Source: Candidatus Margulisiibacteriota bacterium (GTDB taxonomy: Bacteria > Margulisbacteria > WOR-1 > O2-12-FULL-45-9 > XYB2-FULL-48-7). Taken from it: 16,956 nucleotides of DNA. Position 1 is the stretch's first letter; every line of letters begins with the position of its first letter. The stretch is taken from assembly GCA_028717325.1 (NCBI GenBank), contig JAQUOB010000002.1, forward strand, positions 1 to 16,956. Direction: 5' to 3'. Shown one piece after another: positions 6,759 through 13,800 of the stretch. The translations under genes were made by a program, and so were the position numbers. Under the pieces are notes generated by a model. That model had not been told where the DNA came from. It saw only the letters and a program-made list of their open reading frames with translations, and made no database searches.

Positions 6759-7991
6759 ATGCCAAAAATATATATCTTAGACGTGACCAACCGGGATGGG
6801 GTGCAGACCGCCCGTATCGGCCTGGCCAAACTGGAAAAAACCATCATCAATATGTATCTTAACGAGATGGGGGTTTACCAGTCGGAGTTCGGTTTCCCGT
6901 TCACCCGGCACGAAACCAACTACCTCAACACTAATCTCGAACTGGCGGAGATGGGAGTGCTGGCCCCGATTAAGCTCGAGGGCTGGGCCCGGGCGATCAA
7001 AAGGGACGTTCAACTCGCCTTCAAAATGGTCCCCAAGATCAAACACCTGAACTTGTCCATGTCGACCTCCCGCGTCATGCTGACCGGAAAATTCATGGGC
7101 AAGATGGATGAAGGGGATATCATCAAGAACATGACCGAGGCGGTCGATACCGCTTACAAATTGGGTGCCGAGACCATCGGTGTTAACGCTGAAGATGCTT
7201 CCCGCACCGAGATCGAGTTCCTGATCAAGTTCGGCAACGCCGCCAAAGAACACGGCGCCAAACGCCTGCGCTATTGCGACACGCTGGGAGCCGACGACCC
7301 GCAGACCATTTATGAACGGATCAAGACCCTGGCCCAGGAAGTCAAACTGCCGATCGAACTGCACTGCCACAACGACCTCGGTATGGCGGTCGCCTGTTCG
7401 GTCCTGGGCGCCAAAGGTGCACTGGACGGCGGTCAGGACGCCTACATTAATACGACCGTCAACGCGGTTGGCGAGCGGGCGGGCAACGCCGATCTCCTCT
7501 CCGTCCTTTTGGCGCTCAAATACAGCAGCGGCCTGCGCGATAAGGAGTTGTTCCCGCCGGAGATCAAATTGAACAAGGCCTGGCAGATCGCCAATTACGC
7601 TTCTTATGCTTTCCAGATCCCCATACCTGTTAATCAGGTTGGGGTTGGGCCCAACGCTTTCGCCCACGAATCGGGCATTCATGCCGACGGTGCGCTCAAG
7701 GACCGCCGCAATTACGAGCTTTACGATTATGAAGAACTTGGCCGCGGCGAACCCGAGCTGGTCGAGACCGGCCGTCTGATCACGGTCGGCGAATACAGCG
7801 GCATCAAAGGTTTCCGTAATGTTTACGGGAAGCTGGAAGTCGAGTTTAAAGACGACAAGGAAGCCGAACGAATACTGGAGATCGTCCGCTACGCCAATGT
7901 CCACACCCAGAAACCGTTGACCAAAGCGGAACTGCTGTTCTGCGCGCGCTACCCAGAGCAGGCCGCCAAGATCATGACCGTTACGCCATAA
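6759..7991 (+). CDS. Re-citrate synthase / homocitrate synthase-family enzyme (DRE-TIM metallolyase)
   Basis: A 410-aa (beta/alpha)8 enzyme of the isopropylmalate/homocitrate synthase family that condenses acetyl-CoA with a 2-oxo acid. The catalytic block is DVTNRDGVQT (R12, D13) instead of the usual DTTLRDGEQ. Metal ligands lie in ELHCHND (H202, H204), followed by NAVGERAGNADLL. DVTNRDGVQ together with NEMGVYQSEFGFPFTRHE resembles, from memory, the Re-type citrate synthases of Clostridium kluyveri and Dehalococcoides, so I favour citrate formation from oxaloacetate. Homocitrate synthase is the main alternative. The C-terminus is short, with no leucine-sensing LeuA dimer domain. The start at 6759 is set by GGAGG and by the promoter; an upstream TTG (6711) lies within the -35. 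purE follows after 2 nt. Confidence 0.85.
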   Translation: MPKIYILDVTNRDGVQTARIGLAKLEKTIINMYLNEMGVYQSEFGFPFTRHETNYLNTNLELAEMGVLAPIKLEGWARAIKRDVQLAFKMVPKIKHLNLSMSTSRVMLTGKFMGKMDEGDIIKNMTEAVDTAYKLGAETIGVNAEDASRTEIEFLIKFGNAAKEHGAKRLRYCDTLGADDPQTIYERIKTLAQEVKLPIELHCHNDLGMAVACSVLGAKGALDGGQDAYINTTVNAVGERAGNADLLSVLLALKYSSGLRDKELFPPEIKLNKAWQIANYASYAFQIPIPVNQVGVGPNAFAHESGIHADGALKDRRNYELYDYEELGRGEPELVETGRLITVGEYSGIKGFRNVYGKLEVEFKDDKEAERILEIVRYANVHTQKPLTKAELLFCARYPEQAAKIMTVTP

Positions 7992-7993
7992 CC

Positions 7994-8446
7994 ATGAAAG
8001 CCAAAGTCGGTATCATAATAGGCAGCCAGTCCGATCTGCCGGTGATCGAAAAAGCTGAAAAACAGCTCAAGAGCTTCGGCATTGGCTACGACGTGACCAT
8101 TGCCTCGGCTCACCGCACCCCCAAAAAAGTCGAACAGTACGCCAAAACCGCCGAACAGAAATACGACCTGATCATTGCCGCGGCCGGCATGGCCGCCGCC
8201 CTGCCGGGAGTGATCGCCGCCCACACGACCCTGCCGGTGATCGGCATCCCGATCCATTCAAAGGGCTTGTCGGGCCACGACGCGCTCTTCTCGATAGTCC
8301 AGATGCCGTCCGGAGTGCCGGTGGCTAGCGTGGCCATCGACGGGGCGAAGAATGCCGCTATTTTGGCGGCGCAGATCCTGGCGCTCAAGTATCCCGAGCT
8401 GACCGCCAAACTCAAAAAAATGAAAAAGGAACTGGCCAGGGGCTGA
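7994..8446 (+). CDS. purE: PurE, 5-(carboxyamino)imidazole ribonucleotide mutase (or AIR carboxylase)
   Basis: PurE acts in de novo purine synthesis, producing CAIR from N5-CAIR or from AIR plus CO2. It is 150 aa, a single domain. GSQSDLP (10-16) and the catalytic SAHRTP with H40 are conserved, and LFSIVQMPSGVPVA follows. Where class I PurE has GGAAHLPG, this protein has GMAAALPG (65-72), so the His corresponding to E. coli H75 is Ala69. The NAA segment (AIDGAKNAAILA) is two residues shorter than in E. coli. The SAHRTP rather than SAHKT form argues against Treponema-type class II PurE. No purK is in the window. The gene starts 2 nt after the preceding stop and overlaps the next gene by 1 nt (TGATG). 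Confidence 0.92.
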   Translation: MKAKVGIIIGSQSDLPVIEKAEKQLKSFGIGYDVTIASAHRTPKKVEQYAKTAEQKYDLIIAAAGMAAALPGVIAAHTTLPVIGIPIHSKGLSGHDALFSIVQMPSGVPVASVAIDGAKNAAILAAQILALKYPELTAKLKKMKKELARG

Positions 8447-8850
8447 TGTTAAATATTATCGACCTCGTTATTGTTGCTTTTGTCCTGTTCTATCTTTTGA
8501 AAAATGCCGGCGGGATCCTTAGGACCGTAAAAAATCTGGTCGTTGTCCTGTTGATCATCATTTTTTTCGGCATCGCCGCCCGGCTGACGCTTAATTCTTC
8601 TTTCATTTCCGGCGAGGCCCGTAAAACCCTGGAAAATGCGTATTTTGTCAAATTATCCAATGCCATGATCGCCTGGGGTTATCCGGCACTGCAAGACAAC
8701 GCCCCCAAAGTCGACTCCTTCATTAAGGAACAGATAATTTCAACGCCCGAAGTTAAAACCCAAAAAATCGAGAGCCCCAGGATATCGATCCCCGAAAAAG
8801 AGCTTGATAAACTGCTTGAAGAAATCGCTAAACCCGAAAAAAAGAAATGA
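8446..8850 (+). CDS. Small CvpA-like membrane protein
   Basis: A 134-aa protein of uncertain function. It starts with NIIDLVIVAFVLFYLLKNAGGILRTVKN, a short version of the N-terminus of the CvpA (colicin V production) family. Two predicted membrane segments lie at about residues 3-19 and 29-46, and a hydrophilic, Lys/Glu-rich tail (~85-134) is probably cytoplasmic. Classical CvpA has four membrane segments and ~160 aa, so this is either a shortened member or a convergent protein. The ATG overlaps the purE TGA by one base and its own TGA overlaps the apgM ATG by four, implying translational coupling. Family assignment rests on the N-terminal pattern only. Confidence 0.7.
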   Translation: MLNIIDLVIVAFVLFYLLKNAGGILRTVKNLVVVLLIIIFFGIAARLTLNSSFISGEARKTLENAYFVKLSNAMIAWGYPALQDNAPKVDSFIKEQIISTPEVKTQKIESPRISIPEKELDKLLEEIAKPEKKK

Positions 8851-10031
8851 CCAAATATCTGGTCCTGATCGGCGATGGCATGTCGGACCTCCCCCTCAAA
8901 GAGCTGGGCGGCAAAACCCCCCTCGAAGCCGCTAAAACGCCGAACCTTGATTGGCTGGCCCAAAACGGAGCTGGCGGCTGGACGAGAAACATTCCTTCAG
9001 GCCTGGAACCGGGCTCCGACGTCGCGGCGATGAGCATCTTCGGCTATGACCCAAAAAAATATTATTCCGGCCGCGGACCGCTGGAGGCGGCCAGCCTTAA
9101 CATCAAACTGAACGCGGGCGAAGTTGCCTTCCGCTGCAACCTGGTCAGCGTCGAAAACGGGCGGATGAAGGATTTTACCGCCGGACACATCTCGACCGCC
9201 CAGGCCAAGAAAATATTCGAGCTGCTTAATAAGAAGATCGGGACAAGCAGCGTGCGATTTTATCCCGGTTTGAGCTACCGCAATCTTTTGATCATGAAAG
9301 ACGACCGCGGCGGATCCCTGGCAAAGCTCAAAACCGTGCCGCCGCACGACATCACCGGCCGGCCGATCAATGACTATCTGCCGAAGGGTAAAGCCGCCGA
9401 GTGTCTGATCAGTTTAATGAACGAAAGTGAAGTTATTCTGCACGGCTTGAAGACCAAGGCGACCATGATCTGGCCTTGGGGACAGGGGAAGTCGCCGCGA
9501 ATGTCTTCATTCCGCAAAAAATTCGGGAAAAAAGCGGCGGTGATAACCGCGGTCCACCTCCTCAAGGGCCTGGGCAAAATCCTCGGTATGGAGATAATCA
9601 ATGTGCCCGGCGCGACCGGTTATCTAGATACCAATTATAAGGGCAAAGCGGACTACGCCCTCAAGGCCTTAACGACTAACGACGTCGTCTTTATCCATGT
9701 CGAAGCGCCGGACGAAGCGGGGCATGAGGGGAACGTTAAGCATAAGATCAAAGCGATCGAGGATTTTGACCGTCTTGTTGTCGGCACGATACTTTTAAAA
9801 ATCAAAAATCAAAAATTAAAAATCAAAATTATGGTTTTGCCCGATCATCCCACGCCGATCAGGCTGATGACCCACACGGCCGATCCGGTGCCTTTTCTCA
9901 TCTATCCGTCACGGGTCGCGAGCCAAGGATCGCGAATCGCGGGGTATAACGAAAGAGAAATGAAAAAATCGAAATTAAAAATAGCCGGAGGACACACCTT
10001 GCTCGGTTCGTTGTTTGGCGGTAAGTTCTAG
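8847..10031 (+). CDS. apgM: Cofactor-independent phosphoglycerate mutase, archaeal type (ApgM)
   Basis: This alkaline-phosphatase-superfamily enzyme interconverts 3- and 2-phosphoglycerate in glycolysis/gluconeogenesis. The 394-aa protein keeps the complete set of metal and catalytic residues: D10 (IGDGMSD), nucleophile S57 (PGSDVAAMSIFGYDP), D289 and H293 (EAPDEAGHEGN), D333-H334 (LPDHPTP) and H383 (GGHTLLGSLF). One subfamily (TIGR02535) has been proposed to be a homoserine kinase in genomes lacking thrB; no threonine gene lies nearby, so mutase is preferred. It overlaps the preceding gene by ATGA. Two heptanucleotide arrays (9801-9828, 9908-9942) fall in loops between the metal-binding blocks without breaking them. 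The TAG stop shares a CTAG with the opposing flavin reductase stop. Confidence 0.9.
   Translation: MTKYLVLIGDGMSDLPLKELGGKTPLEAAKTPNLDWLAQNGAGGWTRNIPSGLEPGSDVAAMSIFGYDPKKYYSGRGPLEAASLNIKLNAGEVAFRCNLVSVENGRMKDFTAGHISTAQAKKIFELLNKKIGTSSVRFYPGLSYRNLLIMKDDRGGSLAKLKTVPPHDITGRPINDYLPKGKAAECLISLMNESEVILHGLKTKATMIWPWGQGKSPRMSSFRKKFGKKAAVITAVHLLKGLGKILGMEIINVPGATGYLDTNYKGKADYALKALTTNDVVFIHVEAPDEAGHEGNVKHKIKAIEDFDRLVVGTILLKIKNQKLKIKIMVLPDHPTPIRLMTHTADPVPFLIYPSRVASQGSRIAGYNEREMKKSKLKIAGGHTLLGSLFGGKF
9801..9828. repeat. A-rich heptanucleotide array inside apgM
   Basis: Four in-phase units: ATCAAAA (9801-9807), ATCAAAA (9808-9814), ATTAAAA (9815-9821), ATCAAAA (9822-9828), preceded by a degenerate TTTAAAA (9794-9800). 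The array encodes a basic Lys/Ile/Asn stretch just before the conserved LPDHPTP metal-binding block. Confidence 0.85.
9908..9942. repeat. GC-rich heptanucleotide array inside apgM
   Basis: Five in-phase units: GTCACGG (9908), GTCGCGA (9915), GCCAAGG (9922), ATCGCGA (9929), ATCGCGG (9936). It codes for SRVASQGSRIAG in a loop between LPDHPTP and GGHTLLG. The same unit family (GTCGCGA, GTCACGA) recurs in mutL at 14801. Confidence 0.8.
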
Positions 10032-10603
10032 CGGCGTTTCTTCTTCTGGATCGAATAGCCAAAGAACCCCAGCTGTTTGCCCAGGGCGTAATATTTGCCG
10101 TGCGAATAACAGATCAGGTCGGCCGCTTTTAGGTCAAGGGCCCCGGTTTTCTTATCAATATATTTTTTATCGGCGTAGATCCCCAAAACCCTGGCCAGGA
10201 ACATGTCATGAGAGCCCAACGGCCGGATATCGGTAACTTTGCACTCGATATTGATCGGGCATTCGCCGATCAACGGAGCTTTGACATGCTCGGCGGGCAG
10301 GGACGTCAGCTTCAGCTGACTGAACTTATTGACCTCGCGCCCGGACTTAACCCCGCAGTAATCGGTAGCGAAAGCCAGTTTGACGTTCGGTAAATTAATA
10401 ACGAACTCCCCCGACTTCTTTATTATTTCATGGGAATAACGGGTCGGGCGGACGGAGATGAACGCCATCGGCGGCTCGCTGCAGATCGTGCCGGCCCAGG
10501 CGATCGTAATGATGTTGAAGTTGTCCGGCCGGTCGCCGCAGGAGACAAGGGCGAGGGGGGCGGGATAGAGCATTGTTCCCGGTTTCCATAAGACTTTGTC
10601 CAT
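10028..10603 (-). CDS. Flavin reductase-like (flavoredoxin family) FMN-binding protein
   Basis: A 191-aa soluble protein of the flavin reductase-like family, which binds FMN and either reduces flavin with NAD(P)H or shuttles electrons. Family features are the N-terminal YPAPLALVSCGDRPDNFNIITIAWAG, then SEPPMAFISVRPTRYSHEIIKKSGEFVINLP, DYCGVKSGREVNKF and PLIGECPINIECKV. The physiological partner is not evident. There is no fused rubredoxin or iron-sulfur motif. It is a single-gene transcription unit, divergent from tyrA over 59 bp and convergent with apgM. Its -10 TATAAT ends 7 nt before the A of ATG, predicting a leaderless mRNA. The C-terminus ends in a basic KKKRR tail. Confidence 0.88.
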   Translation of the reverse strand: MDKVLWKPGTMLYPAPLALVSCGDRPDNFNIITIAWAGTICSEPPMAFISVRPTRYSHEIIKKSGEFVINLPNVKLAFATDYCGVKSGREVNKFSQLKLTSLPAEHVKAPLIGECPINIECKVTDIRPLGSHDMFLARVLGIYADKKYIDKKTGALDLKAADLICYSHGKYYALGKQLGFFGYSIQKKKRR

Positions 10604-10609
10604 ACTTCA

Positions 10610-10638
10610 ATTATACAGGATTTCTGTTTGCTTGCTAA
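10610..10638 (-). promoter_or_regulatory. Flavin reductase promoter, predicted leaderless
   Basis: Minus strand -35 TTAGCA (10638-10633; 4/6), 17-bp spacer, perfect -10 TATAAT (10615-10610), then TGAAGT and the ATG. The -35 abuts the divergent tyrA -35. Confidence 0.65.
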
Positions 10639-10656
10639 ATTGATTTACGATAAGAT
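10628..10656 (+). promoter_or_regulatory. tyrA promoter, predicted leaderless
   Basis: -35 TTGCTT (10628-10633; TTG conserved), 17-bp spacer, -10 TAAGAT (10651-10656), then ATTGCT and the ATG at 10663. The predicted transcription start coincides with the A of ATG. It overlaps the flavin reductase -35 at 10633, so the two polymerases may compete. Confidence 0.6.
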
Positions 10657-10662
10657 ATTGCT

Positions 10663-11514
10663 ATGAGAATAGCAATAATCGGCCTCGGCCTTATCGGCGG
10701 CTCGATCGGCTTGGGTTTAAAGAGATCGGGAATTCCCGACCTTAAAATCATCGGCATCCCCCGCCGGGAAGAAACGCTCAGGCAAGCGATCGAGCTGGGG
10801 GCGATCGATGAAGGCACGACCGACCACGTCAAAGGGGTGGTCGACGCCGATCTGGTTTTTGTCTGCACCCCGATCAATCTGATCCTGCCGGTCATCAGCG
10901 AAATTTCCAAAGGCCTGAAAAAAGGTGCGATCGTGACCGACGTGGGCAGTTCAAAATACGAAATAGTTTCTGCGGCGGAAAAGGCAATGCCAAAGGGGAG
11001 TTACTTTGTCGGCGGCCATCCCATGGCGGGCAAAGAAACGACCAAGCTTGATGCGGCCGAAGCCGACCTGTTTAAAAATAAAACGTGGATCTTGACCAAA
11101 ACCTCAAAGACCAGCCAGAAGGCGTTCGATAAAGTCGCCCAGGTGGTTGGGTGGTTGGGTGGTTCGGTGGTTGATATGGACCCGAAAACTCACGATCTGG
11201 TCGTGGCGGGGATCAGCCACCTGCCGCTGGCAGTTGCCGCGGCGCTGGTGAATTCAATCGCCGTCGAAGCGGAGAAAGATTTGATGGCAAAAGCCGCGGC
11301 GTCCGGTTTTCGTGATACGACCAGGGTTGCCTCCGGTGATCCCATCCTTGGCGTCGATATGTTTACGACCAACAGGAAGGCCGTTCTCAAAATGATCGGT
11401 TCTTTCAAGAAAGCTCTGGCGAATCTTGAAAAGCTGGTGAAAGAGGGCAACGGCGAAAAGATCCGCGAAGAGCTGAAAAAAGCCAAGCAATTCCGCGACC
11501 AAATTTTCGGTTAA
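10663..11514 (+). CDS. tyrA: Prephenate/arogenate dehydrogenase
   Basis: TyrA oxidatively decarboxylates prephenate or arogenate in tyrosine synthesis. The 283-aa protein has an N-terminal Rossmann domain with GLGLIGGS (7-14). The strand after it ends GIPRREE (31-37), with Arg where NAD-specific forms have Asp, which suggests NADP. Catalytic-domain blocks are FVCTPINLILPVI, GGHPMAGKE with H119, ISHLPLA with H186, and SGFRDTTRVASGDP. From memory, these and the PRR motif are closest in style to the NADP-dependent arogenate dehydrogenase of Synechocystis. No chorismate mutase or ACT domain is fused. An octanucleotide array (11141-11172) encodes part of VVGWLGGSVV before the helical domain. rluE follows after 5 nt. 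Confidence 0.95.
   Translation: MRIAIIGLGLIGGSIGLGLKRSGIPDLKIIGIPRREETLRQAIELGAIDEGTTDHVKGVVDADLVFVCTPINLILPVISEISKGLKKGAIVTDVGSSKYEIVSAAEKAMPKGSYFVGGHPMAGKETTKLDAAEADLFKNKTWILTKTSKTSQKAFDKVAQVVGWLGGSVVDMDPKTHDLVVAGISHLPLAVAAALVNSIAVEAEKDLMAKAAASGFRDTTRVASGDPILGVDMFTTNRKAVLKMIGSFKKALANLEKLVKEGNGEKIREELKKAKQFRDQIFG
11141..11172. repeat. Octanucleotide tandem array inside tyrA
   Basis: Four 8-nt units: AGGTGGTT (11141), GGGTGGTT (11149), GGGTGGTT (11157), CGGTGGTT (11165). This is the only array in the window with period 8 rather than 7. It is in frame and encodes VVGWLGGSVV. Confidence 0.85.
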
Positions 11515-11519
11515 ATCAT

Positions 11520-12083
11520 TTGAAATCCACGTTTCGATATATTATTTTTAACAAACCCTATGGTGTGCTCTGCCAGTTTACCGATCCACAGGGCCATCCG
11601 ACCTTGAAGGATTACATTGATATCCCCGGGGTTTATTCGGTCGGCCGGCTCGATTATGACAGTGAGGGGCTGTTGTTCTTGACCGACGATTCACGGCTGA
11701 ACCACTTACTAAGCGAGCCGAAATTCAAGCAGCCAAAAACCTACTGGGCTCAGGTTGAAGGCAAACCGGACCGGACAGCGCTGATAAAACTGGAGAAGGG
11801 CGTCACGATCGCGGGCCGGCAGACCCTGCCGGCTAAAGTCAGATTATTACCGGACGAACCAAAGGTTTGGGCAAGGACAAAACCGATCCGTTTCAGAAAG
11901 AACGTGCCAACCGCCTGGCTGGAGATCGTTATTTGCGAAGGGATGAACCGTCAGGTGCGGAAAATGACGGCGGCGGTTGGGCATCCGTGTCTTCGCCTGG
12001 TCAGGGTGGCGATCGGCCCCCTAAAACTCGGCGGCCTGAAGCCGGGGGAATACGCTTTCATCGATAAACCGCGGTTAAATTAG
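11520..12083 (+). CDS. rluE: 23S rRNA pseudouridine synthase, RluE-like
   Basis: A 187-aa RsuA-family pseudouridine synthase; RluE modifies U2457 in E. coli 23S rRNA. It has FNKPYGVLCQFTD (10-22), where the QFTD tetrad is typical of RluE rather than RluB, then catalytic GRLDYDSEGLL with D45, PKTYWAQVEG and MNRQVRKMTAAVGHPCLRLVR. Like RluE, it lacks an N-terminal S4 domain. The start is a TTG, five bases after the tyrA stop; no ATG precedes the conserved block and no Shine-Dalgarno is visible, so translation is probably coupled to tyrA. Exact rRNA target is inferred from family resemblance. Confidence 0.9.
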   Translation: MKSTFRYIIFNKPYGVLCQFTDPQGHPTLKDYIDIPGVYSVGRLDYDSEGLLFLTDDSRLNHLLSEPKFKQPKTYWAQVEGKPDRTALIKLEKGVTIAGRQTLPAKVRLLPDEPKVWARTKPIRFRKNVPTAWLEIVICEGMNRQVRKMTAAVGHPCLRLVRVAIGPLKLGGLKPGEYAFIDKPRLN

Positions 12084-12100
12084 AAATATTCGACCTTAAA

Positions 12101-12109
12101 TGATATACT
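12101..12109 (+). promoter_or_regulatory. aroA extended -10 promoter element
   Basis: TGA-TATACT, identical to the aroE element. The predicted start near 12116 leaves a ~6-nt leader before the ATG at 12122. No clear -35 is visible in the 38-bp gap after rluE. Confidence 0.55.
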
Positions 12110-12121
12110 TTTTCTATAGTC

Positions 12122-13411
12122 ATGAAGTCTCTCCATATCCATAAAACCAAGAGTCTCAAAGGGCAGATAGGCATTCCGGGCGACAAATCGATCTCCCACC
12201 GGGCCGTTATGCTGGGCGCCGTGGCCAGAGGCGAAACGGTCGTCAATAATTTCCTGCCGAGCGCCGATTGTTTGGCGACGGTCGAATGTTTTAGGAGAAT
12301 GGGGATTGAGATAAAAGTAAAGGGTATGAGGTGTGAGGTAAGAGGAAAGGGTTTAAAAGGTTTAAAAGCTCCCAATAAGATGTTGAACGTGGGCAACTCC
12401 GGCACGACGATCAGGCTGGCTTCGGGAATAATAGCCGGCCAAAACTTCGAAGTCAAAATAACCGGCGACGAATCAATTGAAAAACGGCCGATGGGGCGGA
12501 TCGCCAAACCGCTGCGGCTGATGGGTGCCAGCATCGAAGGCGTTCTCAAGAATAACGAGATCTACGCCCCTCTCAAGATCATCGGCGGCAACCTCAAGCC
12601 GATCGAATACGAATTGCCCGTCGCTTCGGCGCAGGTTAAATCGGCGGTGCTTTTGGCGGGCCTTTTTGCCGATGGTAAGACCTGTGTGATCGAACGTATG
12701 CCGTCGCGCGACCACACCGAACGGCTGCTCGAGCATTTTGGTGCCGGTTTCGACCGCGCCGGGGAGCGTGCCTCCATTGTCGGCAATTGCGAGTTCGCGG
12801 GTGCCGAGATCGACATCCCCGGCGATATTTCCTCGGCCGCATTTTTCCTGGTTGCCGCGCTCCTGACTCCCGATTCCGAGCTCCATTTATTAAACGTCGG
12901 CCTCAACCCGACCCGCACGGGGATCATCGACGTCCTTCATCGGATGGGGGCGGCGATCGAGATCCCGCGGGAGCGGGTCCTGTCGGCAGAACCCAGGGCG
13001 GATATAATAGTTCGGAGTTCGGAGTTGCGTAGTGTGGAGTTGAACGGGGAGATAATCCCGAGAATTATTGATGAGATACCGGTCATCGCGGTCGCGGCCA
13101 CTCAAGCTGAAGGTGTGACCGAAATTCGCGGGGCCAAAGAGTTGAGGATCAAGGAAAGCGATCGGATCAAAACCATAGCTTCCGAATTGCGCAAACTGGG
13201 CGCCAAGATCGAAGAGCTTGAGGACGGCTTGCGGATCGAAGGCCCGACGAAGTTAAAGGGAGCGATACTTCAAAGCTACGGTGACCACCGAATCGCCATG
13301 GCCATGGCGATCGCCGGGCTGGTGGCCGAAGGGGAAACGACGATCGAAAACACGGAATGCATTGAGACATCTTTCCCGGGTTTTGAGCCGCTGCTTAAAG
13401 AATTGAGATGA
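12122..13411 (+). CDS. aroA: EPSP synthase (3-phosphoshikimate 1-carboxyvinyltransferase), class II type
   Basis: AroA joins shikimate-3-phosphate and PEP to give EPSP. The 429-aa protein shows GDKSISHR (20-27), GNSGTTIRL (91-99), RPMGR (122-126), SAQVK (169-173), SRDHTE (195-200), NPTR (262-265), catalytic Asp in IIDEIP (D318) and RIKESDR (342-348). GDKS, SAQ-K, R-H-E and N-TR are the four motifs used to define class II, glyphosate-tolerant enzymes, and GNSGTT replaces the class I GNAGTA. Two heptanucleotide arrays lie in loops (12324-12344 and 13010-13045). The gene has its own promoter and overlaps ybgC by ATGA. Confidence 0.97.
   Translation: MKSLHIHKTKSLKGQIGIPGDKSISHRAVMLGAVARGETVVNNFLPSADCLATVECFRRMGIEIKVKGMRCEVRGKGLKGLKAPNKMLNVGNSGTTIRLASGIIAGQNFEVKITGDESIEKRPMGRIAKPLRLMGASIEGVLKNNEIYAPLKIIGGNLKPIEYELPVASAQVKSAVLLAGLFADGKTCVIERMPSRDHTERLLEHFGAGFDRAGERASIVGNCEFAGAEIDIPGDISSAAFFLVAALLTPDSELHLLNVGLNPTRTGIIDVLHRMGAAIEIPRERVLSAEPRADIIVRSSELRSVELNGEIIPRIIDEIPVIAVAATQAEGVTEIRGAKELRIKESDRIKTIASELRKLGAKIEELEDGLRIEGPTKLKGAILQSYGDHRIAMAMAIAGLVAEGETTIENTECIETSFPGFEPLLKELR
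12324..12368. repeat. Heptamer plus nonamer tandem array inside aroA
   Basis: Units GTATGAG (12324), GTGTGAG (12331), GTAAGAG (12338), then GAAAGG, then two exact nonamers GTTTAAAAG (12351-12359, 12360-12368). It encodes the basic stretch GMRCEVRGKGLKGLKAP before the conserved GNSGTT block. Confidence 0.75.
13010..13045. repeat. Second heptanucleotide array inside aroA
   Basis: Units GTTCGGA (13010), GTTCGGA (13017), an 8-nt variant GTTGCGTA (13024), GTGTGGA (13032) and GTTGAAC (13039). It encodes VRSSELRSVELN just before the conserved IIPRIIDEIP catalytic block. Confidence 0.75.
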
Positions 13412-13800
13412 AACACCAGTTTACGCATAGAGTTATTTACCAGGATACCGACGCCGAAGGGGTCGTTTATTACGCCAACTACCTCGGTTTCTTCGAACGG
13501 GGCAGGACCGAACTGCTGCGCCAGATGGGAGTTTCTTTAAAGGCCATGAAAGAAAAGCAGGGGATCGTCTTCGCCATAATTAAAGCCGAATGTGATTATA
13601 GATCGCCGGCTTTTTATGATGATGAGATAACGATAGTGACCGAGATCGAAAGCGTTACTCCGGCCAGGGTGGTTTTTAAACAATCGGCTTTAAGAAAAGA
13701 CAAAGTCCTGGTTTCGGCAGCGATCACCGCCTGCGCATTGGATATTAAGGCCTTTAAACCGGTTCGCGTGCCAAAAGAGTTGTCCTCTCATGTCAGCTAA
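13408..13800 (+). CDS. ybgC: YbgC-type acyl-CoA thioesterase (hotdog fold)
   Basis: A 130-aa 4-hydroxybenzoyl-CoA thioesterase-like protein that hydrolyses acyl-CoA esters. The signature is YQDTDAEGVVYYANYLGFFERGRTELLR (11-38); the presumed catalytic Asp is D15. The usual YHANY is YYANY here. The length is normal. It is coupled to aroA by an ATGA overlap and to mutL by an 11-nt overlap. In proteobacteria YbgC goes with tol-pal; here it sits instead between aroA and mutL, so its physiological substrate is unknown. Confidence 0.92.
   Translation: MKHQFTHRVIYQDTDAEGVVYYANYLGFFERGRTELLRQMGVSLKAMKEKQGIVFAIIKAECDYRSPAFYDDEITIVTEIESVTPARVVFKQSALRKDKVLVSAAITACALDIKAFKPVRVPKELSSHVS

Noticed and set aside
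6777..7904. Long minus-strand ORF opposite the citrate synthase-like gene (375 aa)
   Set aside because: It is a shadow of a well-supported gene with no recognisable domain or start signal.
12067..12076. AACCGCGGTT palindrome at the end of rluE considered as a terminator
   Set aside because: It is inside the coding sequence, has no loop and no T-run.
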